Shown in pieces: positions 42,174 to 49,692 of a stretch of DNA of 64,000 bases. Position 1 is the stretch's first letter, and each line of letters begins with the position of its first letter. The stretch lies in assembly GCF_009183415.1 (NCBI RefSeq), contig NZ_WEHU01000002.1:186001-250000 (forward strand), in the 5' to 3' direction. The notes beneath the pieces were generated by a model. That model worked only from the letters and a program-made list of their open reading frames with translations. It did not search any database and was not told the origin of the DNA. This DNA is from Bacillus sp. B1-b2. GTDB taxonomy: Bacteria; Bacillota; Bacilli; Bacillales; Cytobacillaceae. The position numbers and the translations under genes are program-made.

Positions 42174-43019
42174 TTGAACAGAACTACTAGGTTAAAAGCT
42201 CTTTCTGATTTTTTAAAATCAAAACGCTCAAAACTTTTGCCTCAGATGGTAGGACTTCCTAGTGGAAGTAGAAGAAGAACAATAGGGCTCCGTAGAGAGG
42301 AAGTTGCTCAGTTAGCAGGTGTTAGTACAACTTGGTATACCTGGTTAGAGCAAGGTAGGGATATTAAGGTTTCCATATCTGTATTAGATGCTGTTTGTGA
42401 TGCACTACAGTTAAATAAAGATGAACGAAAATATTTGTATGGATTAGCACTTGATGAAGGAAGTAGTCAGCTAGAAGAAATGGAAGAGGAGCTTATCATT
42501 ACTCCTTCTTTAGAGAAAATTTTGCAAGAATTACGTTTTTGTCCAACCATTATTACAGATAGACGCATGTTTATTGTTGGGTGGAATGAGGCAGCAGCTA
42601 AAGTATTTCTAGATTTTAGCAAAATTGTAAAAGAAGAAAGAAATCTGATAGAACTCCTATTTTCTAGGAAAGAATTAAAAGCATTAGCTGTTAACTGGGA
42701 AGATTTTGTGAAGGGATTTATGTCTATTTTTCGTACCTATGTAGGACAATATCTCGCTGATGAATGGTATACAGACTTTATTCAAAAAATGACAGAGAAT
42801 TATCAAGTCTTTAATCATATGTGGAATGAAAGTGAGGTTAGCTCGGCTCCAGAAGTGGTCATTGAGTTTCGCCATTCAAAGGCGGGGAAAATGCTGTATA
42901 ATCTTACTTCCTTGCAGGTACAAGGTGATAATGATTTGCGTTGTAGTATTTATACACCGCTTGATAGAACAGAGGATAAATTAAAGCAGTTGATAAACGG
43001 GCAGGTAAGAGTAGAGTAA
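42174..43019 (+). CDS. XRE-family regulator with MmyB-like ligand-binding domain (MLTR)
   Basis: A 281-residue regulator. Residues 1-95 hold the helix-turn-helix (RRTIGLRREEVAQLAGVSTT, then WYTWLEQGRD). Residues 105-280 form the PAS-like MLTR ligand domain (TDRRMFIVGWNEAAAKVF, FRHSKAGKMLYNLTSLQV). A structure of this family contained a bound fatty acid, as I recall. TTG 42174 lies eight bases after AAAGGTGG and is preferred to GTG 42162, which sits inside that site. Divergent from fabF. Confidence 0.85.
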   Translation: MNRTTRLKALSDFLKSKRSKLLPQMVGLPSGSRRRTIGLRREEVAQLAGVSTTWYTWLEQGRDIKVSISVLDAVCDALQLNKDERKYLYGLALDEGSSQLEEMEEELIITPSLEKILQELRFCPTIITDRRMFIVGWNEAAAKVFLDFSKIVKEERNLIELLFSRKELKALAVNWEDFVKGFMSIFRTYVGQYLADEWYTDFIQKMTENYQVFNHMWNESEVSSAPEVVIEFRHSKAGKMLYNLTSLQVQGDNDLRCSIYTPLDRTEDKLKQLINGQVRVE

Positions 43020-43049
43020 TAAGTTTAATAGAAAATGGGCTCTAAAGAA

Positions 43050-43088
43050 AAAACAATCAGTTAGATCTACATCTACTCTGATTGTTTT
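43050..43088. terminator. Bidirectional terminator
   Basis: AAAACAATCAG and CTGATTGTTTT form a perfect 11-bp stem between the convergent MmyB-like and TetR genes. Confidence 0.75.
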
Positions 43089-43124
43089 AAAGGTAGGGGC
43101 AATATCAATGTGCATGGGATTCGT

Positions 43125-43715
43125 TCAGGATATAGGATGTTTTTGAATTCCACGCCAAAACACTTCCCAACACTCTCTTAGTCTCTTTTCATAATCATCC
43201 CGTGAAAAATTAATCATATATACTAGCATGCCATCTAAGTTACTAAAGAAGGAAGCAATAATAGTATCTATAGCTATAAATTTGTCAGATTCAGCACTTA
43301 AAATAGGAAAAAGTATTTTTTTAATTTCCACTTCTGATTTTATATATTGTTGGAGTAATACCTCTTTAAATGGATCAGGTGGTAGGATAAAATATCTGTT
43401 AATAAAGTGCCCTAATTCATTTTCATAAAAGTAATCGTTTAATGATTTCAATAACGTGTATAATTTATTCTCTATGGACAAATGGCTAATAGTACTTGAA
43501 TGACTTCGTATAAAAATAACATAGTTTTCCATGACAAAATCACAGACACTAACAAATAACGCTTCCTTACTGGAGTAATAAGCATAAATAGAAGGTGCTT
43601 TAATATTTACTTCTATTGCTATATCTCTTATAGAAGTCATTTCATAGCCTTTAGTGGAAAATAAGTTAAGAGCACTTTTTAGTATTCGCTTCTTGGTTTC
43701 TTCACCTTTGCTCAC
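43125..43715 (-). CDS. TetR/AcrR-family regulator of the SMR exporter pair
   Basis: A 196-residue repressor. The N-terminal DNA-binding domain is RILKSALNLFSTKGYEMTSI and RDIAIEVNIKAPSIYAYYSS; the rest is an all-helical ligand domain. GTG 43715 is eight bases after TTGAGGTG and is preferred to TTG 43730. It is the last gene of the minus-strand unit SMR-SMR-tetR. The perfect inverted repeat at 44431-44456 in front of the operon is the likely operator, giving autoregulated, drug-inducible expression. Confidence 0.87.
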   Translation of the reverse strand: MSKGEETKKRILKSALNLFSTKGYEMTSIRDIAIEVNIKAPSIYAYYSSKEALFVSVCDFVMENYVIFIRSHSSTISHLSIENKLYTLLKSLNDYFYENELGHFINRYFILPPDPFKEVLLQQYIKSEVEIKKILFPILSAESDKFIAIDTIIASFFSNLDGMLVYMINFSRDDYEKRLRECWEVFWRGIQKHPIS

Positions 43716-43737
43716 TAGTCTACACCTCAATAATTCA

Positions 43738-44052
43738 TTAAGATACTAACTTTAAACCTACAATACTAATGATTATACCACCAACTAAAGCAAGTTTTTT
43801 CATGTCTCTAGGTTCTTTGAATACAAACATTCCTAATAGTACACTTCCAGCTGCTCCAATACCTGTCCATATGCCATAACCAATACTAACTGGGATATCC
43901 CTGAGTGAAAGGGAAAGAAGAAAAAGACTAGCAAGCATAAAGAAAATAAAAGCGAGTGTTGGTTTTATCTTTTTGAGCCCTTCTGATAATTTTAAGGTTA
44001 TTACTCCTCCGACTTCCATAAACCCTGCTAATACGATAAATAACCAGCTCAT
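43738..44052 (-). CDS. SMR-family exporter subunit (YkkD-like)
   Basis: A 104-residue protein with four hydrophobic segments. It has the conserved membrane glutamate in FIVLAGFMEVGGV (E13) and the SIGYGIWTGIGAAGSVLLG motif of SMR proteins. It pairs with the upstream gene, as in B. subtilis YkkCD-type heterodimers that export guanidinium or lipophilic cations. Its ribosome site (AGGAGGAGG) lies over the end of the first SMR gene, so translation is coupled. Confidence 0.88.
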   Translation of the reverse strand: MSWLFIVLAGFMEVGGVITLKLSEGLKKIKPTLAFIFFMLASLFLLSLSLRDIPVSIGYGIWTGIGAAGSVLLGMFVFKEPRDMKKLALVGGIIISIVGLKLVS

Positions 44053-44053
44053 A

Positions 44054-44395
44054 TTATAGAACCTCCTCCTTTTCTTGCTTATCTGGTATAAATTTCAGGC
44101 CTATAATACAACTAATCAATGTAATGACAAAGAAAATCTTAAGGGGACTTACTGTATTACCCAAGAACAACATTCCTACAATAGCAGTACCAAACGAACC
44201 AAGACCAGTAAATACAGCATATGCAGTGGATACTGGTAAATAATTTAATGCTTTAGAGAAAAAGTAAAAGCTTAATATCATTAATACCAATGTTGGTATC
44301 ACTATTTCGATTTTTGTAAAACCATCTGAATAGGATAATCCTAAAGCCCAACCGACCTCTAAGATACCTCCTGCAATAAGAAAAAACCAAGCCAT
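44054..44395 (-). CDS. SMR-family exporter subunit (YkkC-like)
   Basis: A 113-residue protein with four hydrophobic segments. The active-site glutamate is in LIAGGILEVGWALGL (E13), followed by the STAYAVFTGLGSFGTAIVG motif. The charged C-terminal tail (PDKQEKEEVL) is like that of YkkC. First gene of the operon, ATG 44395 behind AGGAGAG. A TetR-type operator, not a guanidine riboswitch, precedes it, so the natural substrate may be a toxic cation. Confidence 0.88.
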   Translation of the reverse strand: MAWFFLIAGGILEVGWALGLSYSDGFTKIEIVIPTLVLMILSFYFFSKALNYLPVSTAYAVFTGLGSFGTAIVGMLFLGNTVSPLKIFFVITLISCIIGLKFIPDKQEKEEVL

Positions 44396-44430
44396 AAAAA
44401 AATCTCTCCTCTTTATTCGTAAATGAAATA

Positions 44431-44456
44431 AAAAAACTAACGTTCGTTAGTTTTTT
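44431..44456. promoter_or_regulatory. TetR-type operator of the SMR operon
   Basis: AAAAAACTAACG and CGTTAGTTTTTT are perfect inverted arms around a TT centre, 36 bases before the first SMR gene. Because T-runs flank it, a terminator is the alternative, but nothing on the plus strand ends here. Confidence 0.7.
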
Positions 44457-44744
44457 ATAGATTTATTATAAAGTAGTTTTTCATTCCATGCAATGAATCA
44501 TTCTGGCTAAATCTTGAAGAGCTACAGATTAGTTTACAAAAATTGTCTCTTGGAACGTGAATATAACTAAAGAAGTGACAAACCAAGTAACGGCTAATAA
44601 ATACTTATTATGGTTAAGAGTGAAGTTGTCTATGAGAATTTAATGCCCTTTTTACTAGTTTTTGAGTGACTATCGAGCATATTAGTAGAAAAGGTATCGA
44701 GATTAAATTAGCATATATTGTAAAAAGGAATGGGGAATAAAATA
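44457..44744. other. Intergenic region with no recognised element
   Basis: About 290 A+T-rich bases between the divergent SMR operon and VOC gene. Apart from the expected promoters I see nothing in it. Confidence 0.3.
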
Positions 44745-45392
44745 ATGAAGTTTAAAGAGATTTCCTTGCTAACGAATAGAATAAATGAAATGAAAAACTT
44801 CTATAGGGACATCCTTGAGCTTAGAATTATTACACAGAGCTCTGATTATTTTACAGTAAAAGTAGGTTTTACATCTGTTACATTTAAGCAATCTCCAGTA
44901 GATTCTGAGCCATTCTATCATTTTGCTATAAATATTCCTGAAAATAAAATGGCAGAAGCTAAATTTTGGATTCAGACAAAGGTGGAATTAACTAAGGAAG
45001 AAAATCTTGATGAAGTATTTTTCAAGAGTTGGAATGCTCATGCTATCTATTTCGAAGATCCTTCTGGAAATATAATAGAATTAATAGCTCGTCATAACTT
45101 GAAAAATGGGGTTGAACATAATTTCTCTTCAGAAGATCTTCTCAATATAAGTGAAATTGGAGTTGTAACAGATGAAGTAATTCCAATGGTAAGAAAACTA
45201 AATGAACTCGGTATTCCTAATTGGAAAGAGGACAGTGAAGGATTAACTCCAGTAGGAGACGAAATGGGTCTTTTTATCATAGTAAAGAGTAATCGTCGCT
45301 GGTACTTCTCAGAGCAAGCTGCAAAATTCCATCCTTTTAGTATAGAGATTGAGGGAATGGATAAGTTAACGTTTAGTAAAAAAACAGTATAG
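44745..45392 (+). CDS. VOC-family protein with two glyoxalase-like halves (CppA-like)
   Basis: A 215-residue protein. The first half shows a clear VOC pattern (EISLLTNRINEMKNFYRDIL, then AIYFEDPSGNIIELIAR). The second half (ISEIGVVTDEVIPMVRKLNE) repeats it and ends truncated with a CppA_C-like region. The function is unknown; glyoxalase, extradiol dioxygenase and resistance proteins share the fold. GGGGA eight bases before ATG 44745 favours this start over ATG 44730. Single gene. Confidence 0.72.
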   Translation: MKFKEISLLTNRINEMKNFYRDILELRIITQSSDYFTVKVGFTSVTFKQSPVDSEPFYHFAINIPENKMAEAKFWIQTKVELTKEENLDEVFFKSWNAHAIYFEDPSGNIIELIARHNLKNGVEHNFSSEDLLNISEIGVVTDEVIPMVRKLNELGIPNWKEDSEGLTPVGDEMGLFIIVKSNRRWYFSEQAAKFHPFSIEIEGMDKLTFSKKTV

Positions 45393-45518
45393 TTTAATAT
45401 TTATAATGATTCAAAGAATAGATTAGAAGTAGTTCTTTTCTATTTATCTAAGCCAACAGTTAATCCTAAAAAGATAATGAAGATCACTACTTTTTTGATG
45501 TTCTAAGGAGATGAAAGA

Positions 45519-46043
45519 ATGAAAAAAGCTCTATTGGTAATTGACGTTCAAACTGGGATGTATCAAGAAGGAAATGTAGTGTACAAAGGGGAAATACTGC
45601 TAGAAAATTTGAAGAATTTAATCGCAAAAGCACGTTCTACCAAAACACCGATTTTCTTTATACAACATAACGGCCCAGTAGGTCACCCTTTAGAAAAGGG
45701 AACATTGGGTTGGAATATTCATCCTGAAATTACACCGATGAATCAAGATATAATTATTCAAAAAACTACCCCTGACTCCTTTTTTTATACTTCTTTAGAT
45801 GATGAATTGAAAAAACGAGAGATAAAACATTTAGTAATTGCAGGTATTCAAACAGAGGCTTGTGTCGATACAACGTGTAGAAGAGCTTTTAGTTTGGAGT
45901 ATAAGGTCACTTTAGCTTCTGATACACATAGTACTTGGGATTCATTAGAGATTACTGCTCAACAAATTATTAATCATCATAACGGAGTATTACGCTGGTT
46001 TGCGGATGTTTATCCTAGTAAAGAGATTACATTTAATAGCTGA
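45519..46043 (+). CDS. Isochorismatase-family cysteine hydrolase
   Basis: A 174-residue enzyme with the catalytic triad of the family: D9 in LLVIDVQTGMY, K in IIQKTTPDSFF and C in IAGIQTEACVDTT, plus the cis-peptide GIQ-T. Members hydrolyse amide or ether bonds in compounds such as nicotinamide, ureidoacrylate or N-carbamoylsarcosine; the substrate is not clear. ATG 45519 behind AAGGAGAT. Confidence 0.85.
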   Translation: MKKALLVIDVQTGMYQEGNVVYKGEILLENLKNLIAKARSTKTPIFFIQHNGPVGHPLEKGTLGWNIHPEITPMNQDIIIQKTTPDSFFYTSLDDELKKREIKHLVIAGIQTEACVDTTCRRAFSLEYKVTLASDTHSTWDSLEITAQQIINHHNGVLRWFADVYPSKEITFNS

Positions 46044-46142
46044 CTTTGAAACAGTATATTCTTGGAGAAATTAACCCATAAGAAATCAATGTACTTTTTT
46101 AATTATGATTCTTTTAAACTATCATTAACAGAGGTGAGTTTT

Positions 46143-46313
46143 TTGGAAAAAATTATTCATCAAAATAAAGACGAGATAACGTTTAAATACTTTATTGTTT
46201 CTATATTTTCTATACTGACTTTCAGAAGGTGGAAAGGTGTAGAGAAACGTAGAATGGAATTAAGAAACGTATTAATACAGCAAGAATTAGAAAATGACGA
46301 TAAGACACTGTAA
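46143..46313 (+). CDS. Small hypothetical protein with one hydrophobic segment
   Basis: A 56-codon frame starting at TTG 46143, six bases after GAGGTG. The central stretch FKYFIVSIFSILTF could span or bind the membrane and is followed by a basic helix (RRWKGVEKRRMELR). I do not recognise it. The frame is open from 46062, but no ribosome site precedes that start. It lies 120 bases before the DnaN paralogue. Confidence 0.4.
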   Translation: MEKIIHQNKDEITFKYFIVSIFSILTFRRWKGVEKRRMELRNVLIQQELENDDKTL

Positions 46314-46435
46314 GTATTTTTATTGATTTCTATCTTAAAATGGTTTGTCTGATGCGAACTCTTGCAGAATGGAAAAGGAAAAGGAAGATATTTGTCGAAG
46401 TTTCATAGTAAATAGCTAAATGGAGTTGAACTTTG

Positions 46436-47566
46436 ATGGAATTTATTATACATAGTGATTTTTTTAATAAAGCAATATCAGATGTTAGTAAAGCGGTATC
46501 TTTAAAAACACCTTTTCCAATTCTGTCAGGTATTAAAATAACTGCAAATGAAGATGGCTTAGTTCTTGTTGGAAGTAACTCAGATATTATTATTGAAAAA
46601 GTTATTCCTTTAACGACCGATGGTGAAAGGGTATTAGAGGTTATTGAGACGGGTAGTGTTGTATTAGCTGCAAAACATTTAAGTGAAATAGTGAAAAAAC
46701 TACCTGATAAAATATACTTTACCGTGAACAAAAAGCAAATTGTTACCCTAAAATCGAATGAAATTATTACTAGACTTAATTGTTTTAATTCTGAGGAATA
46801 TCCACGGCTTCCAATTTTGGATGAAAGCAAGCAGGTTGAACTTCCTTGCATAGACTTGATTGAAATGATAAAGCAGACAGCTTTTGCAGCATCAAAGAGT
46901 GAAACCAGACCAGTCTTGACAGGTGTTAATATGATATTCAAAGAAAATCAACTTACATGTGTTGCAACAAATTCTCATCGCCTAGCATTAAGAGAGCTTA
47001 CAATAGATTCAAATCTAGATGGTTCAATCATTATACCGAGTACAAGTTTAAATGAACTTATTAAATTAATTAATAATCAAACAGGATTAATTCAACTATT
47101 TGTAACAGACAGTTATATAGTGTTTAAATCGAATGATACCTCTCTCTATTCACGATTATTGGAGGGGAATTATCCAAATGTTTCAGCACTAATACCTGAA
47201 ACTTCTAAGACAACCATTACCCTTGATACGAAGCAACTGTTAAAAGGGATGGATAGAGCATGTCTTTTTGCTAGTGAATGGAAGAATAATAATGTGAATT
47301 TAGAAATAATAGATGCTACTAAAATAAAGATTTCTTCAAACTCTTCAGAAATAGGAAGAATAGAAGAAACACAGAATATTAATAGTATGACTGGTGAATT
47401 AGAATTAAACATTTCATTAGATGGGAATTTTTTAATGGATGCTTTAAAGGTAATAAGAGAAAGTGAGATTAGGTTAAGCTTTGGTGGTTCAATGAGACCT
47501 GTCTTAATTGAGCCTGTGGAAAATTCATCTTATCTTCATCTCATTTCTCCTGTTCGGACCTATTAA
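46436..47566 (+). CDS. dnaN: DNA polymerase III beta subunit (sliding clamp) paralogue, DnaN2
   Basis: A 376-residue clamp with the three-domain beta-clamp pattern: FNKAISDVSKAVSLKTPFPI (domain 1), FAASKSETRPVLTGVNM with CVATNSHRLALRE (domain 2) and a C-terminal end in MRPVLIEP (domain 3), the last two being clamp landmarks. It is not beside dnaA or recF, so it is probably a second copy rather than the essential replication clamp. ATG 46436 follows GGAG; the overlapping TTG 46433 is rejected. No other replication gene is near. Confidence 0.9.
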   Translation: MEFIIHSDFFNKAISDVSKAVSLKTPFPILSGIKITANEDGLVLVGSNSDIIIEKVIPLTTDGERVLEVIETGSVVLAAKHLSEIVKKLPDKIYFTVNKKQIVTLKSNEIITRLNCFNSEEYPRLPILDESKQVELPCIDLIEMIKQTAFAASKSETRPVLTGVNMIFKENQLTCVATNSHRLALRELTIDSNLDGSIIIPSTSLNELIKLINNQTGLIQLFVTDSYIVFKSNDTSLYSRLLEGNYPNVSALIPETSKTTITLDTKQLLKGMDRACLFASEWKNNNVNLEIIDATKIKISSNSSEIGRIEETQNINSMTGELELNISLDGNFLMDALKVIRESEIRLSFGGSMRPVLIEPVENSSYLHLISPVRTY

Positions 47567-47629
47567 TAGAATCATCCTTCTACAACTCGCGAGTGAAAGA
47601 ATCTTACTAATAAGGAAAATAGGATATAT

Positions 47630-48163
47630 ATGATAGCTAAAAAACTAAATAATGTATCGTTTTATTTAGCGCTGCTGTTTGTAGCATATGCTTGTTACTC
47701 TTTTTATGCGTTTCTGGATCAAAAATGGCAAGTGCATTTTCCCAATGAAATATTCCTTATAATATGTCTTGCTCTTTTTATTTTAGGGTTAATAGGCTTT
47801 AGAGGAGTAAGAAATGGTAAAGACTTACTCAAAAGTTGGACTACCGTTAGTCTAACTCTGCTACTCTGTCTTGGATTATTATTGATTGTTTTGTTTAAGT
47901 TATTTTGGGGAGGGAGTGCTGTTATTATGTCAACAGAATCTCCAGATGAAGCTTATTCTATTGACTTTTATTCCTGGGATCAAGGAGCTACTGGATCTTT
48001 CGGAATAAGAGGAGAACTGCAAGGACCACTTTGGTTTAAGAAAGCTATCTATCTAGAAGAAGAGGTAGATAATGTCAAAGTAAATTGGAAGAGTAATAGT
48101 ATGATTGAAATTAATGGCAAACAGCTTGAATTAAAGAATGGCGAAACATATGGATATGAATGA
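47630..48163 (+). CDS. DUF5412-family membrane protein
   Basis: A 177-residue protein with three hydrophobic segments (about 10-28, 40-58 and 72-95) and a C-terminal extracytoplasmic domain. That domain has STESPDEAYSIDFYSWDQGA, GSFGIRGELQGPLWFKKAIY and LKNGETYGYE, the DUF5412 pattern. Function unknown. The ribosome site before ATG 47630 is weak (AAGGAAAATAGGA). It ends at a bidirectional terminator. Confidence 0.7.
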   Translation: MIAKKLNNVSFYLALLFVAYACYSFYAFLDQKWQVHFPNEIFLIICLALFILGLIGFRGVRNGKDLLKSWTTVSLTLLLCLGLLLIVLFKLFWGGSAVIMSTESPDEAYSIDFYSWDQGATGSFGIRGELQGPLWFKKAIYLEEEVDNVKVNWKSNSMIEINGKQLELKNGETYGYE

Positions 48164-48164
48164 T

Positions 48165-48190
48165 AGAGGGATTATGGAAAATAATCCCTT
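48165..48190. terminator. Bidirectional terminator
   Basis: AGGGATTAT and ATAATCCCT form a perfect stem between the convergent DUF5412 and DinB genes. Confidence 0.75.
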
Positions 48191-48647
48191 ATATGCTTTT
48201 TTTTATATCAAGTATAGTTTGCAGATGCATTCCTTCATGGAATATCGTTCGAATTAGAACTTGCTCGATGGTATGCATCCCCATTCCAGTTGGAGTAAAT
48301 TCTTCCTCTAATCTACTTCCGTATATCTCCTTGATTACAGAAGGCTGATGAGTCAGTAAAGGAATTAGAGTTTCAAAGGAGGGAGTATCAATAGTAAAGT
48401 TGCTAGGTGACGTACCATAACCGAACCACTGCTCAAAGTCCTCAATTGATTTTATTTTCTCCTTCGTTAAAGCTTGTATCCATAAGTATTGATCTAAGTA
48501 GATATGGCCTAGGTTCCAGTGTATATTATTACGAAATCCCCTTGGTATCACTTCAGTCCCTTCTTGTGTTACATCATTTAAAACGGCTAAAAGATGGCTT
48601 CGATATGCTTCTAATTGATTAAATAAAACAACATGGCGCTTTTTCAT
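48189..48647 (-). CDS. DinB-superfamily protein (putative metal-dependent, YfiT/DUF664-like)
   Basis: A 152-residue four-helix bundle protein. Metal ligands are visible: H44/H48 region in NNIHWNLGHIYLDQYLW and the HxxxH of TIFHEGMHLQTIL near the C-terminus. DinB-type proteins include thiol-dependent S-transferases such as BstA, which use bacillithiol. The exact role is unknown. ATG 48647 is preceded by AGGAGGTT. Confidence 0.82.
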   Translation of the reverse strand: MKKRHVVLFNQLEAYRSHLLAVLNDVTQEGTEVIPRGFRNNIHWNLGHIYLDQYLWIQALTKEKIKSIEDFEQWFGYGTSPSNFTIDTPSFETLIPLLTHQPSVIKEIYGSRLEEEFTPTGMGMHTIEQVLIRTIFHEGMHLQTILDIKKSI

Positions 48648-48793
48648 TTTTAACCTCCTGATTTTAGTACATAATTCTTCGTTAGGAGTATTCCATATTC
48701 CTTCGCAAATAGGAAAATACTTAGAAAGTATGGCATAGAATAGTAGGAAATCTACGTTAATAAGAAAAATAATACTAATATGTGGAGGTTCTT

Positions 48794-49549
48794 ATGACAC
48801 TAGGAAACCCTATTGCTACTGGTAATACTGCTAATCTCTATCTATTAAATAATAATATCGTAAAAATTTTTAAAGAGTACTTACCACCAACTGAAGCTGT
48901 TAATGAAGCAAAGAAACAAGAATATGCCTATTCCTGTGGCCTTTCTGTACCTAAGGTGTTGGAAGTAACGAAGATTGATGGAACACAGGCAATCATAATG
49001 GAGTATATACGTGGCGAAACATTAGGGGAGCTTATGTTGAAAAATAAAGAGTCAGTGGAACATTATTTAAATATATTGGTGGAAAATCAAAAAGTGATAC
49101 ATGCAGTTAAAGTGCAATCAGATGCTATTGAATCTTTGAGTGAAAGATTATATCGACATATTGATGGTGCTTCTTCTTTAACAGAAAAGCAGAAAACTAT
49201 CTTATTAACGAAATTGAATTCTTTTAAATATGAAGACAGTTTATGTCATGGGGATTTTCACCCTTATAATCTTATAATATTTGAGGGAAAAGGTAGTATT
49301 ATTGATTGGGTAGATGCTACTGCTGGAGATTTACGTGCTGATGTGTGTCGTACTTTTGTATTACTATCTCATTTCTCAGAATTTTTAGCAGAGCAATATC
49401 TAGAGTTATATAGTAAGGATAATAGCATTTCTAAAGGAGAAATACTTGAATGGCTGCCTATTATTGCGGGGGCAAGGTTATATGAGAATGTTACGGAAGA
49501 AGAAAGTGAAAGATTATTGAATATGGTAAAAGGCGTTTGCGGTACTTAA
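48794..49549 (+). CDS. Aminoglycoside phosphotransferase (APH)-family kinase
   Basis: A 251-residue kinase-like protein. The catalytic loop is CHGDFHPYNLII (about residue 154-165) and the metal-binding IIDWVDATAGD follows about 15 residues later. The N-lobe begins with PIATGNTANLYLL. The family phosphorylates sugars, amino alcohols or aminoglycosides; resistance should not be assumed. GGAGG at 48785-48788 selects ATG 48794 over GTG 48782. Confidence 0.83.
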   Translation: MTLGNPIATGNTANLYLLNNNIVKIFKEYLPPTEAVNEAKKQEYAYSCGLSVPKVLEVTKIDGTQAIIMEYIRGETLGELMLKNKESVEHYLNILVENQKVIHAVKVQSDAIESLSERLYRHIDGASSLTEKQKTILLTKLNSFKYEDSLCHGDFHPYNLIIFEGKGSIIDWVDATAGDLRADVCRTFVLLSHFSEFLAEQYLELYSKDNSISKGEILEWLPIIAGARLYENVTEEESERLLNMVKGVCGT

Positions 49550-49614
49550 TAAGTGCGAAAGAGATTAAGGAAGTATTGTTTCTCGGAATAATAATTTTAG
49601 TTATAAGTACACGA

Positions 49615-49649
49615 AAAAAAAGCCCCGATAATGAAGTCTGGGCTTTTTT
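49615..49649 (+). terminator. Intrinsic terminator after the APH-family gene
   Basis: AAAAAAGCCC and GGGCTTTTTT form a 10-bp stem with a 15-base loop; the T-run serves the plus strand, and the A-run could also serve the opposite gene. Confidence 0.75.
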
Positions 49650-49692
49650 CCTTTGGTATTTTGCATATATTTATAATAAATTTTTTAGCTCA

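Noticed and set aside
44396-44744. Guanidine-I (ykkC) riboswitch before the SMR pair
   Set aside because: The leader is too short and I see none of its conserved segments; a TetR-type inverted repeat occupies the promoter.
46330-46941. 203-codon minus-strand ORF opposite dnaN2
   Set aside because: A shadow of the clamp gene; low-complexity Ser/Leu/Ile sequence and no ribosome site.
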